Assembly: GCA_045629065.1 (NCBI GenBank)
Contig: JAZQQK010000005.1
Span: 1-55,469 of the forward strand
Length of the DNA stretch: 55,469 nt
Origin: JAKSSM01 sp045629065
GTDB taxonomy: Bacteria > Bacillota > Clostridia > Peptostreptococcales > Anaerovoracaceae
Direction of reading: 5' to 3'
Within the stretch, counting starts at the first letter, position 1. The number at the start of each line of letters is the position of its first letter. A program made the translations under genes and the position numbers. Below are positions 34,043 through 42,466 of the stretch, one piece after another. The notes below the pieces were generated by a model that was given only the letters and a program-made list of their open reading frames with translations, did no database searches and was not told where the DNA came from.

Positions 34043-35443
34043 CTATCTGTCATCCAATCTTTCGCCCTGTTCTTTTCTCTTGAGGGATTTAGTAACAACA
34101 CCTGTCATTGCGAAAAGTGCGATTACGTTAGGAATTACCATTAAGTTGTTGAACATGTCTGTAAGTTCCCAAACTGTGTCGTTCTGCATGATTGTTCCGA
34201 GGAAAATGAATACGAGAGCGATAACTTGGTAAACGATAACTGACTTCTTGCCAAAGAGATATTCCATATTAATCTTTCCGAATAAGTTCCAAGAAAGAAC
34301 TGTTGAGAAAGCGAAGAAGAACAAGCAAATTGCTACGAACTTGGATCCGAAATCAGCTCCCATAACTGTACCGAATGCAGTCTGAGCGAGGTTTGCCTTA
34401 CCGATTCCGTCTGGAATAACGCCTGTAGCAAGGATACCATCCTTTGTGTATAAAGTTCCAATGATTACGAGAGCATTTAATGTAAGCACTACGAATGTAT
34501 CTACGAATACACCGATCATAGCTGTAATAGCTTGGTCATGTGGTTGCTCTACATTAGCTAAAGCGTGTGCGTGTGGAGTTGAACCCATACCAGCTTCGTT
34601 GGAGAAGAGTCCACGCTTAGCACCTTGAGAAACTGCAATCTTGATAGCAGCGCCAAAGCCACCGCCGATGATAGCTTGTGGTTGGAATGCATATTTGAAA
34701 ATCATGCCGAATGTTGCAGGAACATATTTAATTCTTACAACTAATACTACGAGACCTCCTAAAAGGAAGATAGCTGCCATGATAGGAACGATTTTTTCTG
34801 TAACTGATGCTAAACGGCTAACGCCACCGATAAATATAATAGCGCAGATAATTACAAGGATGATTCCGACAATCCATGAAGGTACATTGAATGCAGTCTG
34901 GAATACCGAACCAATGGAGTTAGTCTGTACCATGGATCCCATGAATCCAAGTGCAAGAATAGCAGCAATTGAGAACCAACCAGCGAGGAACTTTCCTCCC
35001 TTGCCTTTGAATGCAGTTGTAATATAGTAAACAGGTCCGCCCTTGATCTGGCCGTTTTCGTCTTTGCGTCTTGTTTCTTGTGCGAGTGTTGCTTCTGAGT
35101 AAATAGTTGCCATGCCGAGGAAAGCAATAATCCACATCCAGAAAATAGCTCCAGGGCCACCAGTTAAGATAGCGCCAGATGCTCCGACGATATTACCAGT
35201 ACCTACTTGTGCTGCGATAGCAGTTGCAAGTGCCTGGAACGAAGTCATGCCGCTCTTTTGCTTTTCACCTGAAAGCTTGATACCGCCAAATACTTTTTTC
35301 ATTCCGGCTCCAAAGTATCTTACCTGAACGAATCTTGTCTTAATGCTGTACCAAAGTCCAACAGCAACGAGTGCGAATACTAAAATGTAGTTTGATAAAT
35401 ATTCATTTACCGTACATGCAATCTTATAAACTATAGCTTCCAT
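34043..35443 (-). CDS. Alanine/glycine:cation symporter (AGCS family)
   Basis: A sodium- or proton-coupled importer of alanine or glycine. The 466 residues hold about ten or eleven membrane segments. The family signature is FQALATAIAAQVGTGNIVGA followed by ILTGGPGAIFWMW, with NEAGMGSTPHAHA further on. ATG 35443 is chosen because AAAGGAG lies eight bases upstream; a longer in-frame reading to 35632 merely runs through the riboswitch. Control by a glycine riboswitch with a terminator points to glycine as a relevant ligand. Confidence 0.94.
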   Translation of the reverse strand: MEAIVYKIACTVNEYLSNYILVFALVAVGLWYSIKTRFVQVRYFGAGMKKVFGGIKLSGEKQKSGMTSFQALATAIAAQVGTGNIVGASGAILTGGPGAIFWMWIIAFLGMATIYSEATLAQETRRKDENGQIKGGPVYYITTAFKGKGGKFLAGWFSIAAILALGFMGSMVQTNSIGSVFQTAFNVPSWIVGIILVIICAIIFIGGVSRLASVTEKIVPIMAAIFLLGGLVVLVVRIKYVPATFGMIFKYAFQPQAIIGGGFGAAIKIAVSQGAKRGLFSNEAGMGSTPHAHALANVEQPHDQAITAMIGVFVDTFVVLTLNALVIIGTLYTKDGILATGVIPDGIGKANLAQTAFGTVMGADFGSKFVAICLFFFAFSTVLSWNLFGKINMEYLFGKKSVIVYQVIALVFIFLGTIMQNDTVWELTDMFNNLMVIPNVIALFAMTGVVTKSLKRKEQGERLDDR

Positions 35444-35471
35444 AAAAATTCTCCTTTTATTCTGAATAAAT

Positions 35472-35498
35472 AAAAAAGCCACTAAATTAATAGTAGCT
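35472..35498 (-). terminator. Expression-platform terminator of the glycine riboswitch
   Basis: On the minus strand AGCTACTA (35491-35498) pairs with TAGTGGCT (35477-35484), with one wobble, and is followed by TTTTTTATTT. It lies about 30 bases before the symporter start. A second small hairpin (AAGAAT / ATTCTT, 35503-35522) lies between the aptamer and this stem and may be the competing structure. Confidence 0.75.
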
Positions 35499-35530
35499 CT
35501 GAAGAATCTCAAGATATTCTTGAAATTGTA

Positions 35531-35640
35531 TCTGTCCTTTTGCCTGAGAGTTTCGGCTTTCGCCTTGCACCTTCGGCACCCACCTAGGAATGGTAGGATT
35601 CTCCAGAGTTCCTCCATCACCGGTCTTTGCATCCCGATGA
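35531..35640 (-). promoter_or_regulatory. Glycine riboswitch (single aptamer)
   Basis: The minus strand carries the glycine aptamer core in order: CTCTGGAGAATCC, then GGTGCCGAAGGTGCAAGG, then CTCTCAGGCAAAAGGACAGA. These are the conserved CCGAAGG and CAGGCAAAAGGAC signatures. Only one aptamer fits between the promoter and the terminator. The upstream GGATGCAAAGACCGGTGATGG stretch probably forms the accessory stem seen in singlet forms. It controls the symporter gene. Confidence 0.9.
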
Positions 35641-35668
35641 CTTCATTGGCTTATTCAACTTGTATACA

Positions 35669-35697
35669 AGTATAAAACGAAAGCCCCTTTGAGTCAA
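35669..35697 (-). promoter_or_regulatory. Promoter of the riboswitch-symporter unit
   Basis: On the minus strand TTGACT (35692-35697) and TATACT (35669-35674) are separated by exactly 17 bases. The whole promoter lies over the hairpin at 35680-35705, which terminates the acyl-CoA synthetase transcript coming from upstream. Confidence 0.75.
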
Positions 35698-35705
35698 GGG
35701 GCTTT
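35680..35705 (-). terminator. Terminator of the dnaK-acyl-CoA synthetase operon
   Basis: The ten-base stem AAAGCCCCTT (35680-35689) / AAGGGGCTTT (35696-35705) has a six-base loop, followed on the minus strand by CGTTTTAT. The stem contains the spacer of the next promoter. Confidence 0.75.
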
Positions 35706-35734
35706 TGCAAATATGTCTTGTTCTTTATTTTATA

Positions 35735-37579
35735 CTATAAGGCCTTTTTATTGTCAGCCACAAAGCGCTTAATCTTTCTAGAAGTGTTCTTTTCAAACTC
35801 TGTATGTCTAAGGTTAATCTTTCTAATCATCTTATATCCAGGGTTCACTTCGTTCACTTGGTCAACTAAAGTCCAGAGATATTTCTCGACTTCGGCATCG
35901 TCATCAGCCTTATCGCCTAAAATGTCTTTAAGTGCTTGCCAGTCAGGATAGATTCCAGAAACTATGACTGTATCGTCCTTAACCTCCGAGTCGTCTTCGA
36001 ATACCATCGATTCAGCGATGACATCAAATTGTGAAAGTTGATACTCAAGTTCTTCAGGGAAAACATTCTTACCATTCTTTGTAATGATGACATTTTTCTT
36101 ACGGCCTGTGATGTAGATATATCCTTCACTATCCATATATCCGAGGTCGCCTGTATAGAACCATCCATCCTTGATTGCAGCCTTTGTTGCTTCTGGATTC
36201 TTGTAATATCCGAGCATTACATTCTCGCCAGAAAGCAAAATCTCACCAACACCGTCTGCTCCAGGTTCGCTAATCATAGCTCCACAACCAGGGAAAGCAA
36301 TGCCTACTGATGCTGACTTAGGCTTATTTTCTGGGTTAAGTGCTCCCATAGGTGCGCACTCTGAAAGTCCGTAGCCTTGTACTGCCATGATACCAAATGC
36401 CTTTAAGTCATCTAAAATCTGTGGGTTGATTGCAGCTCCACCGCAAATCATCATTCTCATCTTTCCGCCGAGAGTTTCCTTAATCTCTTTGAACAATTTA
36501 TCAGAAAGGTCAATGCCTATTTTCTTCAGGCCATTATTAATCTTAATTGCCTTTGCGACTTGCTTTTCCTTACCTTTTTTCTTTATGCCCTTCCAAATAG
36601 CTTTGTGTAAGGCTTCAAAGATAGCAGGTACTGCTAAAAGGAATGTAGGATGAACTTCTTGTATGTTCTTTACAATATATTTTAAGCCTTCGCAATGTGC
36701 GATTGCACCACCTTTATAAAGCGGCATGATGAAATTACATGTACACTCAAAAGTATGGTGAATTGGAAGAACTGAGAAGAAAATATCTGAAGGTAAGAAG
36801 TCGATAAGTGTAGGTGAAACCATGAGGTCGGCACAGATATTTCTGTGTGAAAGCATGATTCCCTTAGCCATTCCCGTAGTTCCGGATGTGAAGATTAAGA
36901 TTGACATTTCAGCTGGGTCAATCTGTGCATCCAAGAACTCGCGGTGTCCTTCTTGTACTAGCTTTTTGCCCTCGTCAATTAGAGTCCATTCGGATAAGAT
37001 TGCTGGCGAACCTTCATGAAGTTCTCCAGCTTTTACATCTTCTCTTCTATCTTGAGCAATCAGAAGCTTGAGACCAGTTTCTCCCTCTTCCATCATCTTT
37101 ACGAAAGTTTCTTCTCTCTTCTTGTCAAAAATTACCGCAGAAACCTCAGCTTCTTTTACAAGATTCTTTAAATCATCGTATGGGAGTTCCTTATCGAGAG
37201 GAACAACAATACCCGTACCGCAAACAGTAGCAAAATATCCCACTCCCCACATGTACTGAGTTTCACCGATAATTGCAACCCTCTTGTCTTTTAAGCCGTG
37301 TGCTATGAGCGCTGTTCCAAGTCCATTTACCTCGTTATAGAAATCATCATATGTTTTAGTTACATATGGCCCCTTCTCAAATTTTGTATAGAAAGCGATT
37401 CCATCTTTATAGAGTTCATGGCTTGATTCAAGCATCTGTTTCAAGTCGATGATTGGTCGATTTGTCAAATGCTGAACGCCAGGGCGTGGGTCTTCAACTT
37501 GTGCCTTAATTATATTGTTGGCCCACTTCCAGGACTCTTCTTGCATTTTCTTATATTCGTCTGCTGAAACTTGTTTCAT
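35735..37579 (-). CDS. AMP-forming acyl-CoA synthetase (long-chain fatty acid ligase type)
   Basis: Activates a carboxylic acid, probably a fatty acid, to an adenylate and then to a CoA thioester. The 614 residues carry the ANL-superfamily motifs: A3 LIFTSGTTGMAKGIMLSHRN, A5 GYGLSECAPMG and A7 GWFYTGDLGYMD. The hinge and catalytic lysine region is RKKNVIITKNGKNVFPEELE. ATG 37579 has AGGTG six bases upstream; a GTG at 37588 is in frame but less likely. It follows dnaJ by nine bases with no terminator, so it should be part of the heat-shock transcript. Confidence 0.9.
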   Translation of the reverse strand: MKQVSADEYKKMQEESWKWANNIIKAQVEDPRPGVQHLTNRPIIDLKQMLESSHELYKDGIAFYTKFEKGPYVTKTYDDFYNEVNGLGTALIAHGLKDKRVAIIGETQYMWGVGYFATVCGTGIVVPLDKELPYDDLKNLVKEAEVSAVIFDKKREETFVKMMEEGETGLKLLIAQDRREDVKAGELHEGSPAILSEWTLIDEGKKLVQEGHREFLDAQIDPAEMSILIFTSGTTGMAKGIMLSHRNICADLMVSPTLIDFLPSDIFFSVLPIHHTFECTCNFIMPLYKGGAIAHCEGLKYIVKNIQEVHPTFLLAVPAIFEALHKAIWKGIKKKGKEKQVAKAIKINNGLKKIGIDLSDKLFKEIKETLGGKMRMMICGGAAINPQILDDLKAFGIMAVQGYGLSECAPMGALNPENKPKSASVGIAFPGCGAMISEPGADGVGEILLSGENVMLGYYKNPEATKAAIKDGWFYTGDLGYMDSEGYIYITGRKKNVIITKNGKNVFPEELEYQLSQFDVIAESMVFEDDSEVKDDTVIVSGIYPDWQALKDILGDKADDDAEVEKYLWTLVDQVNEVNPGYKMIRKINLRHTEFEKNTSRKIKRFVADNKKAL

Positions 37580-37588
37580 AATTGTCAC

Positions 37589-38737
37589 CTATACGAATAA
37601 GTCCTTTATTCTTTGTGCAAAATTTGTTTTTCTCTGATAGCAGTCTTCTGTAATAGTCTTTCCTAAATCTTCAACTGCCTTCTTCTGTTTAGCATTAAGC
37701 TTAGTAGGAACTTCTAGGTTAACCGTTACATAAAGGTCGCCCTTTGCCTCACGTCTAAGATACTTGATACCTTTGTCTTTAAGCCTAAATCTAGTTCCTG
37801 GCTGAGTACCAGCTGGGATCTTATATTTAACCTTTCCTTCAAGTGTAGGAACAATGATTTCTGCGCCGAGTGCTGCCTGTTCAAAACTGATAGGAATGTC
37901 TAGGTAAAGATCTGCGCCATCACGCTTGAACATCTGGTGTGGTCTAACTTCAAGGATGATGTATAAGTCACCGTTAGGTCCACCATTATAACCAGGTTCG
38001 CCCTGGCCCTTGATTGGAATTACGCTCTCGTTATCTACGCCGGCAGGAATATTAACCTCTATCGTTACATTCTTACGAACTCTGCCTTGGCCTTTACAAT
38101 CGGAACAGAATTGTTTAACAATAGTTCCTTGACCGTTACACTGTTCGCAAGTAGTTACTGACTGGAACTGTCCGAAAGGTGTACGTTGAATTTGTGATAC
38201 TTGACCACTTCCACCGCATCTAGGGCAAGTTTCTCTGGATGTGCCTGGCTTTGCTCCTGTTCCATCGCATTTCTTGCAAGACACATACATGTTAAGATCG
38301 ATGTTCTTTTTGCAACCAAAAGCCGCCTCTTCAAAACTGATTGTGAGAGTCTTTTGGAGGTCCTTTCCCTTTCTTGCCTGGTTGGCCCTTCTAGAACCAC
38401 CTCCGAAGCCCGAGAAAGCACCGCCGAACATATCGAATATATCCTCAAATCCTCCGAAACCGCCAAAGCCACCGAAGCCACCTTGACCGCCACCAAATCC
38501 TTGGTTAGGGTCTACTCCTGCGAAGCCAAACTTATCGTAGTTTGCCTTCTTTTGTGGGTCGGAAAGCACGCTGTATGCCTCGTTTACCTCTTTGAACTTT
38601 TCTTCTGCTACTTTGTCGCCTGGGTTTCTATCAGGGTGATACTGCATTGCCATCTTGCGGAAACCTTTTTTGATTTCATCCTCGGATGCGCCCTTTTTAA
38701 GCCCCAGGACTTCATAGTAGTCTCTTTTATCTGCCAT
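37589..38737 (-). CDS. dnaJ: Chaperone DnaJ
   Basis: Co-chaperone that delivers substrates to DnaK and stimulates its ATPase. The 382 residues hold the J domain with the HPD tripeptide at 34-36. A Gly/Phe-rich linker (about 75-120) follows, then four zinc-binding CxxCxGxG repeats (CKKCDGTG, CPRCGGSG, CEQCNGQG, CSDCKGQG) and the C-terminal substrate domains. This is a complete type I DnaJ. It is separated from dnaK by a long hairpin and is followed closely by the acyl-CoA synthetase gene. Confidence 0.97.
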   Translation of the reverse strand: MADKRDYYEVLGLKKGASEDEIKKGFRKMAMQYHPDRNPGDKVAEEKFKEVNEAYSVLSDPQKKANYDKFGFAGVDPNQGFGGGQGGFGGFGGFGGFEDIFDMFGGAFSGFGGGSRRANQARKGKDLQKTLTISFEEAAFGCKKNIDLNMYVSCKKCDGTGAKPGTSRETCPRCGGSGQVSQIQRTPFGQFQSVTTCEQCNGQGTIVKQFCSDCKGQGRVRKNVTIEVNIPAGVDNESVIPIKGQGEPGYNGGPNGDLYIILEVRPHQMFKRDGADLYLDIPISFEQAALGAEIIVPTLEGKVKYKIPAGTQPGTRFRLKDKGIKYLRREAKGDLYVTVNLEVPTKLNAKQKKAVEDLGKTITEDCYQRKTNFAQRIKDLFV

Positions 38738-38751
38738 ATATATACCTCAAT

Positions 38752-38810
38752 GAGGGTGTGAGATACAGTCACTTGTCCTCTGTGGAAACGTTCCTGTATC
38801 TCACGCCCTC
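38752..38810 (-). other. Long hairpin between dnaK and dnaJ
   Basis: A 17-base near-perfect stem (38752-38768 with 38794-38810; one mismatch inside GAGGG-x-GTGAGATACAG) encloses a 25-base loop and has no T run. It is more likely an mRNA-processing or stability element, or a weak attenuator that sets the dnaK:dnaJ ratio, than a full terminator. Confidence 0.6.
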
Positions 38811-38820
38811 TTTAATCTAA

Positions 38821-40716
38821 CTATTTGTCTTCGTCTACTACTGTGTAGTCTGCGTCTACGACGTTGTCATCCTTTGGTGCTTCGCCGCCCTGTGCGCCTG
38901 CGCCTTGTCCCATGTTAGGATCGAAGCCGCCACCGAAGCCACCTTGTGCTCCTTGCTGACCTTGATTGCCTTGCTGCTGGCTAGCTTGTTCATAGAGCTT
39001 AGTGGAAATTACGTGGAACTTTTCTGTGAGCTTTTCTGTCTTTTCTTTGATCTGCTCTGGTGTTCCGTTGTTAAGAACTGCTTGGAGTTCGTCCTTAGCG
39101 TCTGTGATATCCTTCTTTTCTTCTTCAGAAAGTTTGCCTTCAAGATCCTTTAATGATCTTTCTGTATCATATACTAAAGCTTCTGCTCTATTTCTAAGAT
39201 CTATTTCTTCTTTTCTCTTCTTGTCTTCTTCAGCGTATGCTTCTGCTTCCTTTACCTTCTTATTGATTTCGTCTTCGGAAAGGTTAGTTGAGGAAGTGAT
39301 TGTAATGTTCTGGGACTTGCCTGTTCCTAAATCCTTTGCAGATACGTTTACAATACCATTAGCATCGATATCGAATGTAACTTCGATCTGTGGAATTCCA
39401 CGAGGAGCTGGTGCAATACCTGTCAACTGGAATCTACCTAATGTAGTGTTTCCAGCAGCCATTTCTCTTTCGCCTTGCATTACGTGGATGTCTACTGCTG
39501 TTTGGTTGTCAGCTGCAGTGGAGAAGATTTGTGACTTCTTTGTAGGAATTGTTGTATTTCTTTCGATGAGCTTTGTAGCAACTCCGCCTAATGTTTCGAT
39601 TGAAAGTGAAAGTGGAGTTACATCGAGAAGTAATACGTCATGAACTTCGCCTGTTAAAACACCTGCTTGGATAGCAGCACCGGCTGCTACGCATTCATCT
39701 GGGTTGATGCCCTTGAATGGTTCCTTACCAGTTACTCTCTTTACTGCTTCTTGAACTGCAGGAATACGAGTTGAACCACCTACTAAAACTACCTTTGCTA
39801 AGTCAGCGTTGGAAACTCCAGCATCTCTCATAGCCTTATTCATAGGTTCAATTGTTCTCTGTACTAAGTGTTCAGTTAACTGATCAAACTTTGCACGAGT
39901 TAAGTCTTCGTTCATGTGAAGAGGACCATCAGCTGTTACTGTGATGAAAGGAAGGTTAATGTTAGTTGTCTGAGCTCCAGAGAGTTCCTTCTTTGCCTTT
40001 TCACTAGCTTCCTTTAATCTTTGAAGAGCCATCTTATCGGATCTTAAATCTACACCATGTTCTCTAGCAAAATTATCTGCTAAGTAGTTCATGATTACAT
40101 CGTCGAAGTCATCGCCGCCTAAATGAGTATCACCATTTGTAGCTAATACTTCAAATACGCCGTCGCCTAATTCGAGGATTGATACATCGAATGTACCGCC
40201 ACCTAAGTCATATACTAAGATCTTGTGTGATCCTGTTTCCTTGTCTAAGCCATAAGCAAGTGATGCTGCTGTTGGTTCGTTGATGATTCTCTTAACATCA
40301 AGACCAGCGATACGGCCAGCGTCCTTTGTTGCTTGCTTCTGAGCATCTGAGAAATATGCAGGAACTGTGATTACAGCTTCTGTAACTTTTCCGCCTAAAT
40401 ATGCTTCTGCATCGTTCTTTAACTTTGTTAAAATCATTGCAGAAATGTCTTGTGGTGTATAGTCCTTACCGTCGATTGTTACCTTGTAATCTTCACCCAT
40501 ATGTCTCTTGATTGAAGAAACTGTTCTCTCAGGGTTTGTTACTGCTTGACGCTTTGCTGTTTCACCAACTAATCTTTCTCCGTCCTTCTTGAAACCAACT
40601 ACGGATGGAGTTGTTCTCATACCTTCTGCGTTTGCGATTACTACTGGTTCGCCACCTTCTAATACTGCTACGCAGCTATTTGTTGTACCTAAGTCAATAC
40701 CAATTACCTTTGCCAT
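38821..40716 (-). CDS. dnaK: Chaperone DnaK (Hsp70)
   Basis: ATP-driven chaperone of the heat-shock system. The 631 residues start GIDLGTTNSCVAVLEGGEPV, continue with ILVYDLGGGTFDVSIL and VLVGGSTRIPAVQ in the nucleotide-binding domain, then the DVTPLSLSIETLGG linker. The peptide-binding domain and helical lid come last. The tail ends in a Gly/Gln-rich stretch and the conserved VDADYTVVDEDK. It belongs to the hrcA-grpE-dnaK-dnaJ operon under CIRCE. Confidence 0.98.
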   Translation of the reverse strand: MAKVIGIDLGTTNSCVAVLEGGEPVVIANAEGMRTTPSVVGFKKDGERLVGETAKRQAVTNPERTVSSIKRHMGEDYKVTIDGKDYTPQDISAMILTKLKNDAEAYLGGKVTEAVITVPAYFSDAQKQATKDAGRIAGLDVKRIINEPTAASLAYGLDKETGSHKILVYDLGGGTFDVSILELGDGVFEVLATNGDTHLGGDDFDDVIMNYLADNFAREHGVDLRSDKMALQRLKEASEKAKKELSGAQTTNINLPFITVTADGPLHMNEDLTRAKFDQLTEHLVQRTIEPMNKAMRDAGVSNADLAKVVLVGGSTRIPAVQEAVKRVTGKEPFKGINPDECVAAGAAIQAGVLTGEVHDVLLLDVTPLSLSIETLGGVATKLIERNTTIPTKKSQIFSTAADNQTAVDIHVMQGEREMAAGNTTLGRFQLTGIAPAPRGIPQIEVTFDIDANGIVNVSAKDLGTGKSQNITITSSTNLSEDEINKKVKEAEAYAEEDKKRKEEIDLRNRAEALVYDTERSLKDLEGKLSEEEKKDITDAKDELQAVLNNGTPEQIKEKTEKLTEKFHVISTKLYEQASQQQGNQGQQGAQGGFGGGFDPNMGQGAGAQGGEAPKDDNVVDADYTVVDEDK

Positions 40717-40752
40717 TTTACTATTCCTCCTGGTTTAAAACCGATTTTTTAA

Positions 40753-41301
40753 CTAATTTGCTACTTTGACCATTGATGGTCTAACTACTCTGCTATTTAA
40801 AATATACCCCTTCTGCAATACACAAGTGACATGTCCAGATTCGAAGTCTGGATTGTCCTCCATCATTACAGCATTATGGAAGTTCGGGTCAAATTCTTTG
40901 CCCAAAGCTTCTATCTCGCTAACCCCGGCTTTTTCAAGAGCAGTCTTGAATTGCTTTAAGATTAGTTCGATCCCCTCTTTGAAGTTCTTATCAGTCGTCT
41001 CGACCTCAAGAGCTCTTTCAAAGTTATCTATTACATCAAGCATATCCTTAACGATCTTCTCGTTACCATATGCATAAATGTCTGCCTTTTCTTGCTCGAC
41101 TCTACGCTTCATGTTTTGATAATCCGCTAAAAGTCTGAGATACTTGTCGTTGGCATCGTCCTTTTGCTCCTCTTGAACCTCTGTCTTTGGTTCTTCCGGT
41201 CTCTTAGGCGGTTCCTTTGTAGTACCTTCCTCTGCTTCGACTTTTTCTTCTTTAACTTCTTCTTTTATTTCTTCTGCAACTTTTTCTTTTTCCTTACTCA
41301 T
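40753..41301 (-). CDS. grpE: Nucleotide exchange factor GrpE
   Basis: Releases ADP from DnaK. The protein has an acidic, Lys/Glu-rich disordered N-terminal tail, a long dimerising coiled coil (DKYLRLLADYQNMKRRVEQE) and the C-terminal beta domain (GKEFDPNFHNAVM to SRVVRPSMVKVAN). I chose ATG 41301 because AAGGAG lies six bases upstream; an in-frame start at 41328 lies inside hrcA without a site. The start overlaps the end of hrcA by eight bases, giving translational coupling. Length is 182 residues. Confidence 0.95.
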   Translation of the reverse strand: MSKEKEKVAEEIKEEVKEEKVEAEEGTTKEPPKRPEEPKTEVQEEQKDDANDKYLRLLADYQNMKRRVEQEKADIYAYGNEKIVKDMLDVIDNFERALEVETTDKNFKEGIELILKQFKTALEKAGVSEIEALGKEFDPNFHNAVMMEDNPDFESGHVTCVLQKGYILNSRVVRPSMVKVAN

Positions 41302-42331
41302 CCTCTTCTCCTTGCTTGAACACTTCATTCAGGTTATGTGTTAAATAACCCATGAGTGATATTATTTCTGAATACTTCATTCTAGTAGGACCGATGACTC
41401 CAATCTTACCAACCGGCTTGCCGTCGACCGAGTAAGAAGCTGTAATCATACTGCAGTTTTTCAAATCATCTTCATCGTTCTCTGTTCCAATGGAAATCGT
41501 TATACCGTCTTTTCTGGCGATGATCTTCTTTGTGATCTCGTCCTTGTTCGAGAACATTTCGATGAAACTTTTTGCTCTTGCCAGATTGTTATATTCTGGA
41601 ATGTCGAAGATCTTTGAAAGGCCTTCTGTATAAAGGTTGACATCGAGCATTTCCTCGAGAGTCTTCTTGAAGCTTGGCATCAAATCATCTGCAAAACCGG
41701 AGAGTGAAATAAAGTCGTCTTCGATATTAGCAATGATGTTGTTCGTCAAAGCTTGTGAAATTGTCTTTCCTTTATAGTAATATGTGAGCGTCTGTGCCAT
41801 AGCGTTGAGTTTTTCTTCGCTATATGGTAACGACATTTTTACCGCTTTGTTGCTTACCTTACCGGATTCTGATACAATCATCAAAACGATTGTGTGTTCA
41901 TCTACTGGTAGGAGGTTTATATATTTGAGAGTCTCTTCTGTCTTTTTGGGCGTGATTGCAAAGCTTGTGAGATTCGTAATCTTTGAAAGTACTTCGGCTG
42001 CGTGCTCGATTGTCTTTTCTAATTCTTCTGCCTCGCTATAGAGTCGCTCTTCAATTATATTCTTTTCAACAGCTGTAGGTTCTTTCCACTCCATCATATT
42101 ATTTACATACCAGCGGTAACCCATGTCTGTAGGGATTCTTCCAGCTGATGTATGTGGATGTGTTAAGTAACCCATCTCTTCTAAGTCCGCCAATTCGTTA
42201 CGAATCGTAGCCGGACTATATTCTAAGCTGTACATTGTAGAAAGGGTTTTTGAGCCAACTGGTTCAGCCGTTCTAATGTAGTCTGCAATTACAGCTTGCA
42301 AAATCTTTTGTTTTCTCTCTGTAAGTTCCAT
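41294..42331 (-). CDS. hrcA: Heat-inducible transcription repressor HrcA
   Basis: Repressor that binds CIRCE and is kept active by GroEL. The 345 residues begin with a winged helix (MELTERKQKILQAVIADYIR, then VGSKTLSTMYSLEYSPATIR), followed by a GAF-like domain and the conserved C-terminal end (GVIGPTRMKYSEIISLMGYL). AAAGGAG precedes the ATG. As first gene of the operon and directly behind its own operator, it is autoregulated. Confidence 0.97.
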   Translation of the reverse strand: MELTERKQKILQAVIADYIRTAEPVGSKTLSTMYSLEYSPATIRNELADLEEMGYLTHPHTSAGRIPTDMGYRWYVNNMMEWKEPTAVEKNIIEERLYSEAEELEKTIEHAAEVLSKITNLTSFAITPKKTEETLKYINLLPVDEHTIVLMIVSESGKVSNKAVKMSLPYSEEKLNAMAQTLTYYYKGKTISQALTNNIIANIEDDFISLSGFADDLMPSFKKTLEEMLDVNLYTEGLSKIFDIPEYNNLARAKSFIEMFSNKDEITKKIIARKDGITISIGTENDEDDLKNCSMITASYSVDGKPVGKIGVIGPTRMKYSEIISLMGYLTHNLNEVFKQGEEDE

Positions 42332-42355
42332 TTGGCACTCCTTTCCTTTGAGTGT

Positions 42356-42382
42356 TTAGCACTCTATATGCCTGAGTGCTAA
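42356..42382. promoter_or_regulatory. CIRCE operator
   Basis: A perfect TTAGCACTC (42356-42364), nine-base spacer and GAGTGCTAA (42374-42382): the canonical HrcA-binding palindrome with no mismatch. It covers the transcription start of the hrcA operon and lies 25 bases upstream of the hrcA ATG. Confidence 0.97.
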
Positions 42383-42392
42383 CTACAGGTAT

Positions 42393-42421
42393 ATAATAAC
42401 CCTGTCGACGGTATTTGTCAA
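42393..42421 (-). promoter_or_regulatory. hrcA operon promoter
   Basis: On the minus strand a perfect TTGACA (42416-42421) and TATTAT (42393-42398) are separated by 17 bases. Transcription starts at about 42386, just ahead of CIRCE. The -35 box and spacer lie within a 12-base inverted repeat (42398-42409 / 42417-42428). Confidence 0.85.
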
Positions 42422-42466
42422 CAGGGTTTTAATAATTTTTTGTGTAGATTTTGTGTTTTTTCTCTA

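Noticed and set aside
35444..35632. A 63-codon N-terminal extension of the symporter.
   Set aside because: It runs through the glycine aptamer and its terminator, contains no sensible protein sequence, and the ATG at 35443 has its own AAAGGAG site.
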